Positions 36,986 through 47,401 of a stretch of 64,000 bases of DNA are shown here, piece by piece. Origin of the DNA: Chaunax sp. Z400 (lineage: Eukaryota > Chordata > Actinopteri > Lophiiformes > Chaunacidae). The notes under the pieces were generated by a model. That model had not been told where the DNA came from, ran no database searches, and worked only from the letters and a program-made list of their open reading frames with translations. A program made the position numbers and the translations under genes. The stretch lies in the NCBI GenBank assembly GCA_037577475.1, contig JBAGJB010000146.1:147879-211878 (forward strand), given 5' to 3'. How positions within the stretch are numbered: position 1 is the stretch's first letter; each line of letters begins with the position of its first letter.

Positions 36986-38219
36986 CATGACTGATTTGAA
37001 ATAAAAATTTTACATAGTGAATATTACTCTTCTTGTGTTTATTGAATTGAACTGAACTGGAATGTCCAAACCCGATGTTATGCTCTCTGATGGAAACCTG
37101 ACGACACTTTAATAAAGCTTCAAAAATATAAAACTTCATCCAACAGGCTTTTAATGAGGCCTGCCAAATTTACAGGTTCAAGGTATCTTTATTATCCCCA
37201 GGGGGCAATATGATACACAGCCAGCAGTAATAAATACTCATCAAACAAAACAAATAAATCCAACAACAAATGCCAAATACACAATGATGTGTCTGATGGC
37301 TCGGATCAGCCAAGATTATAATTATTAAACCAATACTTGGTTTAACTATACCAAAACTTATTAACCAATACTGTGCAATGTGAGTGGAATTCAGTTATTT
37401 TGGTGTCATTTAACAACATGAAGATACTTTGAAAGATGTAAAAAGAACTTGTTAAAGCTGCAACAGGGGCAGTTCTAGGATCAGACCTGTAGGGGGCTCA
37501 GCCCCTATTGGGTGACATGCATATAGTGGCTTGAAAAAGTGTTCAACTCCCCAGCTACACAACACAAAGGTATTTTCAAAGCTACATAATGAGAAGAAGA
37601 AAAGGACGGAGGAGAAGAAGAACTTTGAAATATACATTTTGAGTGACCAACTTTCTCTGACTTTAATACACAGTTCAAAAACATGGAAAAAGAAGGTGTT
37701 TGCAGAGCAATTGTAAATTTATTGAGAAAACGTCCTGACATATCCAATATAGTAGTTTAAATATCACATATCCAAATATAGTAGGCCTAGTTTAAAAACA
37801 CTTTAGGAAGCAACCTCAAAAGGGTTCTTTCATTCTGAGGAATGACAGAAGTTCTTGCAGACACCTCAAAGAGCACTGAGGAAAGTTGGAGTTCTGAAGG
37901 AGGCCTGAGGTTCTTGGAATAATAGAAAACGTTCTTCAACTCAGTTTGTACAGTGTACCAACCTGTTAGTGTGTATGAAAGCAGCATTAATGAAGCTAAA
38001 CACTCTCAAGGACAACTTGGTAGAGAACGGTGCAGAGTGTCCATAAATTACAGTGGAAGTTTCTCCGGAAACAGACGAGCAGATTGCTTTACTGTCAAAC
38101 ATGAAACTGCTCTCCATCATATAATTACCTTCCTTCATTTTGCCTTTTCTTCCTTGATCCTTTCTGAATCCACATTATCTCAGTTACATATCGGTGGCAG
38201 TGCCTCGTCTCTAGCTCCC
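36986..38219. other. Unassigned sequence with possible transposon remnants
   Basis: Contains the tail remnant at about 37,039. TTCAAGGTATCTTTATTATC then CCCAGGGGGCAAT at 37,177-37,209 resembles, read on the minus strand, the GGGGRYAATAAA-type 3' end of CR1/L2/Rex1-like fish LINEs. AGGGGCAGTTCTAGGATC at about 37,464 is reminiscent of hAT-type ends, but I see no partner end. Short frames on both strands between 37,450 and 38,220 give no recognisable domain. Confidence 0.35.
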
Positions 38220-38221
38220 TG

Positions 38222-38440
38222 CACATGAACTGCACATAACAGTTCAGTTCTCTCTCTCCAGCTCCACAGTACGCTGCACATTGAAATGCACTGTGTTGTT
38301 TCATATCAGTGCAAAGATACTTACCAAAGCTCTTGGATGCCGCACTGACAAAGGGTGTTCCATTGTCACTGCTAATTTTATCTGGTATTTCAGAGATCGA
38401 TGCCTTGGCCTTCACTCTTAAACCCTGAAATAGGGAAGAC
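38222..38440 (-). pseudogene. Retroviral-type integrase remnant
   Basis: The minus-strand frame running 38,457 to 38,125 contains an SDNG-type motif carrying what would be the second catalytic aspartate of the integrase core, followed after roughly the expected distance (36 rather than 35 residues) by a GER motif in the place of the catalytic glutamate, with a KQH-type segment between. This order fits the DD35E core of LTR retrotransposon or endogenous retrovirus integrases. The surrounding residues are poorly conserved and no LTR, protease or reverse transcriptase was found beside it, so it is a short, decayed fragment. A chance resemblance is possible. Only its remains are described here. 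Confidence 0.4.
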
Positions 38441-38639
38441 TTCCATGCAAGCTTCAACTAATTTGTCACAGCCTAATCAATTATTGATTGATTAACTGAT
38501 GATTGATGATAAATTAATTACATTAGACTATAGAATATATGGTTATCACTTACCTTGATATCAATGTCAGAATCAGATGCAAAACTTATTTAATAATTAC
38601 TTTCCAAAACACCAAAAACAAAAGTCTGTCGACCAGCCA

Positions 38640-38943
38640 GGCCTGAGTTTACGAGGGGAAAAAGTTGGTTCTGGACGTGCATAAGTCCTGAATGGAGGCC
38701 AGGTTGGCACAGATGATTTTTTTCTGCAGTCCTGACGGTCCGTTGCAGTCTGTTCCTGTCCTGTTTGGTGGCCAATTATAACCAGACAGCGATCAATGAG
38801 CAGAGAACAGACTGGATGGTTGCTGTGTAGAACTGTGTCAGCATCTCCAGAGGCAGGTTGAACTTCCTGAAGTGGCGCAGGAGGTGCATCTTCTGCTGTG
38901 CCTTTTTGGTTATTCCAGTCATGGCCGCCGCTGGTGCAGAGGC
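38640..38943 (-). pseudogene. CR1/L2/Rex1-like LINE, C-terminal reverse transcriptase fragment
   Basis: Reading the minus strand from 38,943, the frame gives KKAQQKMHLLRHFRKFNLP, then a LTQFYTATIQSVL segment, an AVW motif and NRLQRTVRTAEK. I recognise this as the end of the reverse transcriptase ORF of common fish non-LTR elements. It has an in-frame stop (TAA on the minus strand, 38,776-38,778) just after AVWL and a frameshift after TAEK at about 38,715. The upstream polymerase motifs are absent, as expected for a 5'-truncated LINE. A possible 3' end lies at 37,177-37,209 in the same orientation, but other sequence intervenes. Confidence 0.75.
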
Positions 38944-39450
38944 CTTAAAAATGAAGCAGATTTTAAACCTATTTAGCTTTTAAGAATCATTGACATGGTG
39001 TCATCAGCATGTAGGACCAAATACTTTATATAGAAAGAACCTTGAGCTATTTGAACTCAGCTTGTGGTCTCTCTTATCTTTACATCAGCAGGCGCCCACT
39101 CTTACTTCTGTGCTGTTATGAATTAGGAGTGGAAAACAACCAGTAAAAGTAAATCATAAAATCTAGTGCATGTTGAGAAAGTCTCTGCTTCAGTCGACAC
39201 TCTGGAACTCTGGGGACTATAAATATGAGACAACTGTCTAAAAGAGAAAGGATATGAAAGGACCTCTTTAAACATGCAAGTTTGCTTTATGAACGTAACT
39301 TTTTAAAAGAAAGGATATGCATTCATTGTCAGTCCAGAGGCAACACTTAATTATTCTTTAATGTTTTTGATTTAATATTAATCAACTGTTTGCCTTCCCT
39401 TTCACTGCACTGACATATTTTATTTACTTTAAAAAAAACTCAACAAATGT
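38944..39450. other. Unassigned sequence
   Basis: AT-rich, no tandem structure, no convincing open frame on either strand and no splice-flanked exon that I can recognise. Confidence 0.3.
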
Positions 39451-40028
39451 CACAGCTAATGGGAACAAAAAAGAAGCTACAGTCAGCATCTTTTTAAAAG
39501 GTAAAAATTGATGTCAGCATCATGTAACAGTCGAACATGTGATTGTGCCACATGCAGGGTACAGGAAAACAAGGGGTAGGGTCCTGTTGAGACACCGGAG
39601 GTAGACCAGCAGAAAAAAATATTAAAACAAAAAGGTGCAAAAGGCTTATGGACTGTGAGGAAGGCACTGATCAAATCCAGAAAAGGCAGCCCAAAACAGA
39701 CAAACAAATCCAACGTAGCTGGCAAGAATCAAAATCCAATAACAGGCAATGTCGAGATAAACAAAGCAAAAATCCATAATCGCTGGGAATAAACACAAAG
39801 GAAAGGTTGGAACACTAGACACACAAAGTACTCACACAAACTGGCACAGAGGGAGGGAAACCTAACGAGGGACAGGTGAAACTAATCAGGGCATGGCATA
39901 TCACACAGGTGGGAAACAAAGCAGGAAGTAAAGTAACTCAAACCAGAGGCAGAGAGAGGCAATGGGTAATTTAGAAATCTGATCCAAAGCACAAGAGTCC
40001 ACCTCTAAATGGCTCAGAAGACATGAAA
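39451..40028. mobile_element. Probable fish interspersed repeat, family unknown
   Basis: Phrases such as AACGAGGGACAGGTGAAACT followed by AATCAGGGCATGG and CAGGTGGGAAACAAAGCAGG are familiar from repetitive DNA in many fish genomes. The segment has no coding potential and no tandem structure. I cannot name the family or place the ends, and it runs straight into the Tc1-like fragment. A chance resemblance remains possible. Confidence 0.35.
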
Positions 40029-40222
40029 TCAAGGTTTTTGGAAAGGCCTGGTCAAAGTCCTGACTCAAAATTTAATCAGATGAAGTGGCAGGGCATTTAA
40101 GAGCAGTTCATGTTCCAAAACCCTCCGTTGTGGCTGAATTAAAGTGATTCTGCAAAGAAGAGTGAGCCAGGAGTTCTCCACTGCAGTGTGAAAAACTGAT
40201 ATCCAGTTATTGTAAAGATTAA
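40029..40222 (+). pseudogene. Tc1/mariner transposase C-terminal remnant
   Basis: One plus frame from 40,035 reads RPGQSPDSKFNQMKWQ, corresponding to the transposase segment WPxQSPDLNPIE, where the last catalytic acidic residue of the DDE triad lies. The frame then stops. A second frame continues with KPSVVAELK and FCKEE, then CEKLISSY, matching the end of fish Tc1-like transposases. Stops and at least one frameshift interrupt it, and the SPDLNPIE motif is degraded to SPDSKFNQ, so it is inactive. Neither inverted terminal repeat nor the N-terminal DNA-binding part was found. Confidence 0.75.
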
Positions 40223-40489
40223 AACTAAACTGTGTTTAATTATCCTTTTCTTTGTCCTATATTCCGTTTGGATTGAAGATAAGAAATAATTGTGACAAAT
40301 ATGTGGAAAAAAAGAAGAAATTAAGTAAAATTCCACTGATTACCAGCAGTCATTCGTCTGTCTGTTTGCCTTAGTTGTGAGGAGTCGATGTCTTACTTTA
40401 TGTTTTGGTTCTTTCAGACTTGGAGGTGCAGTATTTTAGTTATTGTAATTGCCTGAATACAACTCATCTGTTGTATTGTGTATCCTCAG
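40223..40489. other. Intron-like sequence before the CYP2 exon
   Basis: No coding potential that I recognise. It ends with TTGTATTGTGTATCCTCAG, the acceptor of the P450 exon. I looked for the preceding CYP2 exon (region of the FxxGxR heme-loop start) back to 35.4 kb and did not find it. Confidence 0.4.
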
Positions 40490-40665
40490 GTAAACGTTAG
40501 TGTCTTGGGGAGCAGCTGGCCAAGATGGAGCTGTTCCTCTTCCTTTCCTCCCTCCTGCAGGGGTTTTCTCTCTCGCCATCTGATGGAGAGCAGCCCAGCC
40601 TGGAGTTCAAATTAGGAGCGGCTCGCTGTCCCAAACCTTACCGCCTCTGTGCTGTTCCTCGATAA
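40490..40665 (+). pseudogene. CYP2-family cytochrome P450, last exon, with an in-frame stop
   Basis: After the acceptor TATCCTCAG|GT at 40,489/40,490 the phase-1 frame reads GKR, then TAG, then CLGEQLAKMELFLF and on to CPKPYRLCAVPR and a normal TAA at 40,663-40,665. This is the heme-binding loop (the Cys codon 40,501-40,503 supplies the axial iron ligand), helix L, and the conserved C-terminus of clan-2 P450s, which are microsomal monooxygenases of lipids and foreign compounds. Acceptor position, phase 1 and exon length fit the terminal exon of CYP2 genes. The TAG at 40,498-40,500 replaces the hydrophobic residue just before the cysteine (one change from TTG) and would remove the heme ligand, so the copy is probably dead. 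The rest of the exon is intact, suggesting recent loss. Earlier exons are not in the window. Subfamily not resolved. Confidence 0.88.
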
Positions 40666-41170
40666 ACCACCGACTCTCCCCAACGGAGACATCTCTGTTC
40701 CCTCTGTCACAACACAATGAATCATTATGTTCAAGTCCATTTATCTGGTAATACATGAAGAATATCTGCTCAATTGTTCGTTTTCTATAGTAAGACAAAT
40801 ATGCAATGAAAACCTTCTGAAGTTTGGGAGGGGAGAGAAATGCTCACATTAAAGTAAGCCATTCTGCCTCAGTGCTGTTTTGGTCCATACACTCAAATCA
40901 TGATAGAGATATTCCAAAAAGCCCTCTGTAAAATCACAGGCTGGTCCTGCAGACAGGATGATGGGGCCTCTCATTAGCTGAGTGAGCAGAGAAACAAGGT
41001 CATTTTATGTAACATGGTGAAAAACAAGGTAATGTTATATAACACTGGGGCCTCTCAGGGAAAACAAGGCTGGACCTTAACCTCTTCCTGTTTGTTCCTG
41101 CATGTTATGGACACAAGGAGGTGTCCTAATCATATCATAAAATCATTTAATGACAAAATCATAATCAGAA
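40666..41170. other. Sequence downstream of the CYP2 exon
   Basis: Likely former 3' untranslated region and flank. I see no AATAAA in this stretch. ACAAGGTCATTTTATGTAAC and ACAAGGTAATGTTATATAAC near 41,000-41,050 are a short imperfect direct repeat. No coding potential. Confidence 0.4.
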
Positions 41171-41528
41171 ATTCATTCATTCAGTTTCTGTAACCACTTA
41201 TCCTGTGTAGGGTTGTGGGGGGGTTGGAGCCTATCCCAGCTGACTTTGGGCGGGAGGCGAGGTTCACCCTGGACAAGTCACCAGTTCATCGCAGGGCCAC
41301 ATAGAAAGACAAACAACCATTCACATCCATGCCTATGGTCAATTTAGAGTCACCAATTCACCTATATTGCATGTTTTTTGGTGGTGTTATGAAGCCGGAG
41401 CACCCGAAGGAACCCATGCAGACCCAGGGAAAACATGCAAACTCCACACAGAAAAGTCCCAGGTCCTCAGGTGGATTCGGTCCCAGGACCTCCTTGCTGT
41501 GAGGCAACAGCTCTAACTACTGCGCCAC
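41171..41528 (+). mobile_element. Common teleost interspersed repeat
   Basis: Contains GGAGCCTATCCCAGCTGACT with TTTGGGCG, CAATTTAGAGTCACCAATTC, and ACATGCAAACTCCACACAGA, ending near TAACTACTGCGCCAC. I know this as one of the most widespread interspersed repeats of ray-finned fish genomes. It has no intact frame. I do not assign a family, but its presence supports the teleost identification. Confidence 0.75.
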
Positions 41529-41844
41529 AGTCTGTTCTTACGTCAGAAAATATTCAGATCACCTCACGGTTTTATAGATCTGAATATTTTCTTGTGTAAG
41601 TACATTTTGAGTTCTGTGAGTGTTCAATGTTTTAGGTTGGAATCTACACTCAGTTTTATAAATGAGGCCCCTGGAGCTCAAGCAGACAACAAACCAACAA
41701 AATACAGGAAATCTAGTGTCTAGGTGGAGGGGACATGGCCCCCACCCCCACCCCCAATAAAAAATGGGGTTCCTACACGAAAGCCCAGACACTAAAACAA
41801 AGGAATAAATGTAGCCATTTTAAATTCTTTGCTATATTTATACT
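41529..41844. other. Unassigned sequence with a C-rich tract
   Basis: No coding potential that I recognise. A short C-rich run (GGCCCCCACCCCCACCCCC) lies at about 41,731-41,754. Confidence 0.35.
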
Positions 41845-42147
41845 TTATGGATGATCATGCTCAGATAACTTCAAACAGAGCCGCTAGTCATTCTTGTGTT
41901 TACAAGTGCTTCTTTTTGGACTTGTCTTGGTTGTGACAAGTTTCTCAGTGGAAACTATCCACAAATCACACTACGAGATGTAATTCCTCTATGATGCTCT
42001 CTGATTTCTATTGGATTAAGTTGTAACCTGAAATGATTTGTTTCTTATCCAGACTGTCTCATCAAGGATTTGGTCACCAGTAAAACAAAAGTACCTGGAT
42101 TCATGGGAAGCCACGTTTATGGATGATCATGCTCAGATAACTTCGAA
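41845..42147 (+). repeat. 275-bp tandem unit, left pair (one copy plus part)
   Basis: TATGGATGATCATGCTCAGA occurs at about 41,846 and again at about 42,118, giving a period of about 272 bp. The unit runs through GACTTGTCTTGGTTGTGAC, TGATTTCTATTGGATTAAG and TCATCAAGGATTTGGTCACC. A matching pair lies at 46,942-47,401, on the other side of the LINE. Confidence 0.85.
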
Positions 42148-43390
42148 GTACTGTCAGAATATGCAAAAGAGGGAGGGGCAGAGTCAAATTGATGCACAAT
42201 CATTATTACAGCAGATGCGAACAAAGAACAAGCAATATTAAAGCAACTAATAGACTCCCGGCTCCACAGTGATTCGTATGGCCTGATGACATCAGTAGCC
42301 ACTCTTTGGCACCTTATTGTGAAAGCAGCATGACCGAGATAACAAAAATCTGACTGATGCAGGGAAACCTTTCCATGTCAGTGTAACAGAGTTGGAGCTT
42401 TCAGTTTTTCTCCAACAGTTGTTCTCACAGCGTTAAGAATAAAAACTGCCAGCAGGAGCTCTATGCCCCCCCGCCCGTCTAACCTCGCTCTGTCTGTTAA
42501 CATTTGAGAGAGATCTTACAGCATCTCTCAACTATAATGAAATTCTGAACATTTTGTAATTAAGCAAATCGAGAAATCTTCTGTAAGGAGAAACACCGAC
42601 AGATTTGAGATGAAAAACAAAAAACAGAGGTGACACTTGTAAGGAATATGACTTTATTTATCTTTAAGTACATGCATTCATCTTTGTGAGTTTCGTTTTT
42701 TGTTTTATTTTGTTTTGTTCTGGTGTTATTGTTAGTCTGAAGGATGGCAAAGTTGTTGTTACAGAAAGGGGAAAGAACCGGAATGGACCACTCTCTATCT
42801 TTTTACAAAACATAGTCCAGTCGCCACCTGTGAAATTATAAACAATTAAACAGAAGTATAACGAATACAGTCTTATAACGCTAAACAGTTTGCGAGTGTC
42901 TCAAACACCAGTTAACAATGCTCTCCAAAACAAAAGGCCACTATAACATCAAAACAGAGGGCCTTATTTACACATGGACACACAAGTTAACTAAGTTAAG
43001 TTAACTTCAGGTACAACGAGAAGGTACAGAAGGCGGACTGCTCAGAGCCAATCAATGGTGGGATGCTGTGACGTCATCGATGGAGCTGAGGAGGAGGGCG
43101 GTGACTGCGGCAATGGCTACATTTAGTATTTAACCTGGCCAAATCTGTGGAAGAGACACCACTTCCACTGGGACATAAAGACAACAAAAAGAAACATCAG
43201 GACTACAGGTAAACTCAAGCAAAGAAGATTGCTCTCTACATGTCTGTGTTATTGGCCCAGCATGAGCATTGACTGTTGAATTCAGTAAGTGCGTCCTGTT
43301 GGGACGGTTGAACATGACAAAGCCTACATACTTCAGAAGAAGAAATATGTGAATCACAACAAGATAATCTCAAATGGAGGCACTGATGAT
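42148..43390. other. Unassigned sequence, possible LTR or transposon flank
   Basis: No convincing coding frame. A CRE (TGACGTCA) occurs at about 43,071 in a short GC-richer patch. AAGTTAACTAAGTTAAGTTAACTT near 42,990 is a small run of direct and inverted TTAACTT-type repeats. AT-rich TTTTGTTTTATTTTGTTTTG lies near 42,700. Nothing allows a family call. Confidence 0.3.
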
Positions 43391-43394
43391 TAAA

Positions 43395-43470
43395 GTATTC
43401 ATAATTGCTTCTCTTTGCGGTTTTCTTGGTTGTGACAAGTTCATTGATTGAAATTTATCCACGGAGCTGA
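43395..43470 (+). repeat. Diverged fragment of the 275-bp unit
   Basis: TTCTTGGTTGTGACAAGTTC and ATTTATCCACGGAGC correspond to GTCTTGGTTGTGACAAGTTT and CTATCCACAAATCAC of the 275-bp unit. It is much more diverged than the copies at 41.85-42.15 kb and 46.94-47.40 kb. Confidence 0.5.
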
Positions 43471-43659
43471 TTTATAAATCCAGAAATGACTTCTTGAAAA
43501 ATTCAACTTAAGCTACTCTTTGACATCAGTAGTATGTAGCAGTGGTATCCACCTGGTTGATTTGTATTTAATCCAGATTTTGTTTTCAAAGACTGCTCAT
43601 TATTGCCACTATTACCAAGGACAGCAGAGCACCAATCGCCCAATCCAACACGACATGCA

Positions 43660-46390
43660 ATCGAGAATAAGATTCTTGTGCGGAAACCATCATCTGTCAA
43701 CTCCTAGATCAGCTAAAGGGAACTGCAAAGAAGAAGCTGTGACAAATGGGAGACCTAATTTACAACTATGGAATGGAGCGCTTCGGAGTTGTGGAGACAA
43801 GAAGGACAGGGTCAGACTCCCCACCTTAGTCCAGGAGGCAGAAGGAAATAGAGCGCCTGGTTAGGGAGAGAAGGCAGCTCAAGAAGCAGTGGAAGAAAGC
43901 CACAGAAGATGAGAAGGAAGGGATCAACTTGCTGCAGACGGAAATCAAGAGTTGTTTAAAATCACTAAGGAAGGCAGAGAATTTGAGAAAGAAACGCAGA
44001 AGGAATGAACAGGCAAGTTCGAGTTCTTCAGAGACCCCTACAAGTTTGTGAGGGGATTGCTTACCAAAGAAAAGGGCGGCAAACTGACAACATCAAGGAA
44101 GGATCTCAAGGACCACCAAAGCAACTCACAGTGACAGTCGGCATCGAAAACAGATCACTCATTATACCACCGATACATCCCCCAGAACATAATATGGATG
44201 TCAATCCGTCAAAGTGGAGTGAGGTGGAAAAAAGCTGTTCGACATGCGAGAGCTGGCTCCTGCCCTGGACCCAATGGAGTCCCATAAGAGAACACCAGAC
44301 ATCCTACATTATCTATGGAGGATGATGAAAGTGGTGTGGAAGAAGCGAACAATACCCACAGCATGGCGAAGAGCAGGCGGTGTATTGATCCCAAAGGAGA
44401 AGGACTCCACGGACATAAATCAGTTCCGTCACATCAGCCTTCTGAACGTAGAAGGAAAGATCTTCTTCAGTGTGTTGGGACACAGGTTGACGGGCTACCT
44501 GGAACGTAACAACTATATCGATACATCCATACAGAAGGCAGGGATCCCAGGGTTCTCTGGTTGCTTGGAACATACCAGCATGATCTGGCATCAAATACAG
44601 GCAGCCAAGAGGGAAGGAAGAGACCTACACATCGTCTTCCTCGATTTGGCAAACGCCTTTGGCTCGGTCCCACACAATCTCCTTTGGACCGCGTTCAACT
44701 TCTTCAGGGTGCCAGAGCCTATTACATCCCTGGTCAGAGCCTACTACGATGACATACAACTATGTCTAACAACGGAAGAGCACACCACAGCTTGGCAGCA
44801 CCTGGAGGTGGGCATCATGGCGGGATGCACCATCTCCCTGTTGACTCATGGCCTGCGGCTACCTCCAATCAGGGCATACATGGCTGACATGACCATTCTC
44901 ACCACAACTAAGGCATGCACCAGACGTCTGGTTGGAAAACTGCAGGAGAACTTATAGTGGGAACGAATGAGTATAAAACCAAGCAAGTCCAGGAGCATCT
45001 CAACCATCAAAGGGAAGATGTCGGAGCAACGCTTCTTTATTGGCAAGGACCCAATACCAACTGTGTCCGAAAAACCAGTCAAAAGTCTGGGTCGCTGGTA
45101 TGACTCAACCCTCAAAGACAAAGACCAAGTGGACCAGATTAGGCAACACACCATCAAAGGCCTAAAAAGCATTGACAATTCATCCCTACACGGTAGGCTG
45201 AAGCTTTGGTGCCTACAATTTGGCCTCTTGCTGCGCCTTATGTGGCCATTGACCATCTACGAGGCCCCAATCTCAAAAGTAGAAAGATTGGAGAGGCTTT
45301 TCAGCAAGTTTGATAAAAAATGGCTGGGTCTGCCGAAATGCTTTAGTGGCATAGGGTTATATGGAAAAGGAATCCTGGAGCTCCCTGTGTCCAGTCTTGT
45401 GGAAGAGTACAAATGCTCAAAGGCGAGGCTGGAACTGACACTGTCAGAATCACGTGATCCCTCCATAGCCCAGAATGCACCAACCCTGGTAACTGGAAGG
45501 ACGTGGACTCCAGCAGCAGCTGTACAGAACGCAAAATCAGCCCTCATACACCGGGACGTCATGGGGCATGTACAGCAGGGGAGAGGAGGCCTTGGTTTGG
45601 GAGAAAGCAGGCCGTCCTGGATCAGGGCAGATCGTGCTCAACACAGAAGACTTGTGGTTGAAGAACTGTGCCAGCAAGAACAGGCAAGGCAGGGCCATTG
45701 GATGAGCTGGGAAGGAGTCGAGAGGAGAAAACTGTCATGGAAGGATTTATGGAATATGGAAGCATTTCGTACCAGCTTCATTATACGTGCCACCTATGAG
45801 GTTCTGCCCTCCCCTAGAAACCTCAAACAATGGTATGGCGAGGACCCTATGTGTCCTCTCTGGCCGTCACCAGCGGATTTGAGGCGCATCTTGCTTGATT
45901 GCAAGACCGGCCTAACACAAGGTCGTTTACACCTGGTGGCACAATCAGGTATTGAGGTGCCTAGCGGATATTTTGGAGACCAGCCTGGGACTGGAACCTT
46001 CTAGCGGACCTGGGTCAGAGGCTACGCTTCACACCTGAGATAGTGACAACAAATCTCAGGCCAGACCTCGTCATGTGGTCTGCTTCATTGTGCAAAGTTT
46101 ACATCATAGAGCTTACCGTCCCCTTGGAGGATGCTGTGGAGGAAGCGTAACGAGTGCAAGAGCCTCAAGTATGTAGATCTGGCAGCTGAGGCGGAACGAC
46201 AGGGCTGGAAGGCGAGGGTCTGCCCCGTGGAGGTGGGCTGCAGAGGCTTTGTGGGCAGATCAGCTAACAAACTGCTCAAGGACATGGGAGTGTGTTCTGG
46301 GGGTGTTCTGATACCAGTGCCGCAGAGCAAGCAAGTCAGTGGCTATGGATCAAAAGGAAGGACACCATCTCGGCACCAAAACGTCATTGA
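43660..46390 (+). pseudogene. R2/NeSL/HERO-type non-LTR retrotransposon ORF (RT plus restriction-like endonuclease), decayed
   Basis: Segments in shifting plus frames rebuild one long ORF in order. They are an upstream basic helical region (KEIERLVRERRQLKKQWKKA, 43,830-44,000), ARAGSCPGPNGVP (about 44,240-44,280), RT motif A FLDLANAFGSVPH (Asp codon 44,643-44,645), GIMAGCTIS, the catalytic box as AYMADM instead of YxDD (Ala codon 44,883-44,885), a thumb region to 45,840, a CCHC finger, and RPD-x14-E of the restriction-like endonuclease (RPD 46,058-46,066; Glu 46,109-46,111) followed by PVEVGCRGFV. The C-x2-C-x7-H-x4-C finger has Trp for the second Cys and Arg for His. Further damage: stops at 43,827 and 44,955, frameshifts near 44,010, 44,275, 45,945, 46,145 and 46,310, and about 30 codons missing before the catalytic box. 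The element is dead. A HERO-like assignment is my best guess within the RLE group. Confidence 0.9.
44883..44888 (+). other. Mutated catalytic box of the LINE reverse transcriptase
   Basis: The codons read GCT GAC after TAC ATG, giving Y-M-A-D. In active reverse transcriptases both residues after YM are aspartates and bind the metal ions, so this copy could not polymerise DNA even if its frames were intact. Confidence 0.85.
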
Positions 46391-46941
46391 AGTCCGGATA
46401 CGGGTGCCAAAAGAACGTCAAAGCGGATGAACGTTAAAGCAGGACGTCAAAGGACACCAGGAAACCAGCAAAGGAAACAACAAAGGATGACAAGGAAAAA
46501 CATCAACATCAAAGGTCGCCAAGGAAAAACATCAAAGGTCGCCAAGGAAAGAACATCAAAGAACACAAAAAGGAACCGAGGTTATATAAGCAAAACGACT
46601 GCAATTAGATGTTAAGGGGTGGCCATTATAGCCTGCAGAATCAGACAAGAGGGGCAATGCTCTCTGGTTGGCAGAGAGCAGATAGAGAGATAGAGAGAAG
46701 ATAAAAGTGGAAACACTCAATGAAGGTTGGGCACGTCCTGAAGACCTCAATGAATCCAGATGAAGTAACCAACTACAACCAGGCCCTCATCCATCCGCAG
46801 CCCCCTCCCCCTACACAACCGGCTCCACCGTCACCCACAAAGTCTCAAACAAGCCAAGATGCCATCAGGATAGTGTATCTACCAAGGGATCAAATCATCT
46901 AGTCCTAGGAATTACTAACTAACCGTCCCTCCCTCCCTCCC
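46391..46941 (+). mobile_element. Probable 3' untranslated region and flank of the LINE
   Basis: A-rich sequence following the end of the endonuclease domain. At about 46,505-46,560 the unit ACATCAAAGGTCGCCAAGGA is repeated about 2.3 times at a 24-bp step. CCCCCTCCCCCTACACAACC near 46,800 and a (CCCT)n run at 46,925-46,942 border the 275-bp repeats. No poly-A tail or target duplication was identified, so the exact end is unknown. Confidence 0.45.
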
Positions 46942-47401
46942 TGATTTCTATTGAATTTAGTTATAACCTGAAAATGATTTGTTTCTTATCCAGACGGTCT
47001 CATCAAGGATTTGTTCAACAGTAAAACAGAAGTTCCTTGATTCATGGGGAGACACGTTTATGGATGATCATGCTCAGATAACTTCAAACAGAGCCACTAG
47101 TCATTCTTGTGTTTACAAGTGCTTCTTTTTGGACTTGTCTTGGTTGTGACAAGTTTCTCAGTGGAAATGTGTCCACAAAATCACAATACGAGATGTATTT
47201 CCTTTTAAGATACTCTCTGACTTCTATTGGATTTAAATATGACCTGAAAATGATTTGTTTCTCATCCAGACTGTCTCATCAAGGATTTGGTCACCAGTAA
47301 AACTAAAGTCCCTGGATTCATGGGAAGCCACGTTTATGGATGATCATGCTCAGATAACTTCAAACATAGCCACTTGTGATTCCAGTGTTTACAAGTGCTT
47401 C
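46942..47401 (+). repeat. 275-bp tandem unit, right pair
   Basis: One full and one partial copy at a step of about 277 bp (TGATTTCTATTG at 46,942; TGACTTCTATTG at 47,218), matching the pair at 41,845-42,147. The second copy ends in ACAAGTGCTTC, where array C begins abruptly. Confidence 0.85.

Noticed and set aside
42038..42241. A 67-codon frame in the 275-bp repeat with an acceptor-like TTATCCAG upstream
   Set aside because: The frame is broken in the copy at 46,942-47,218 and shows no domain, so it is probably chance.
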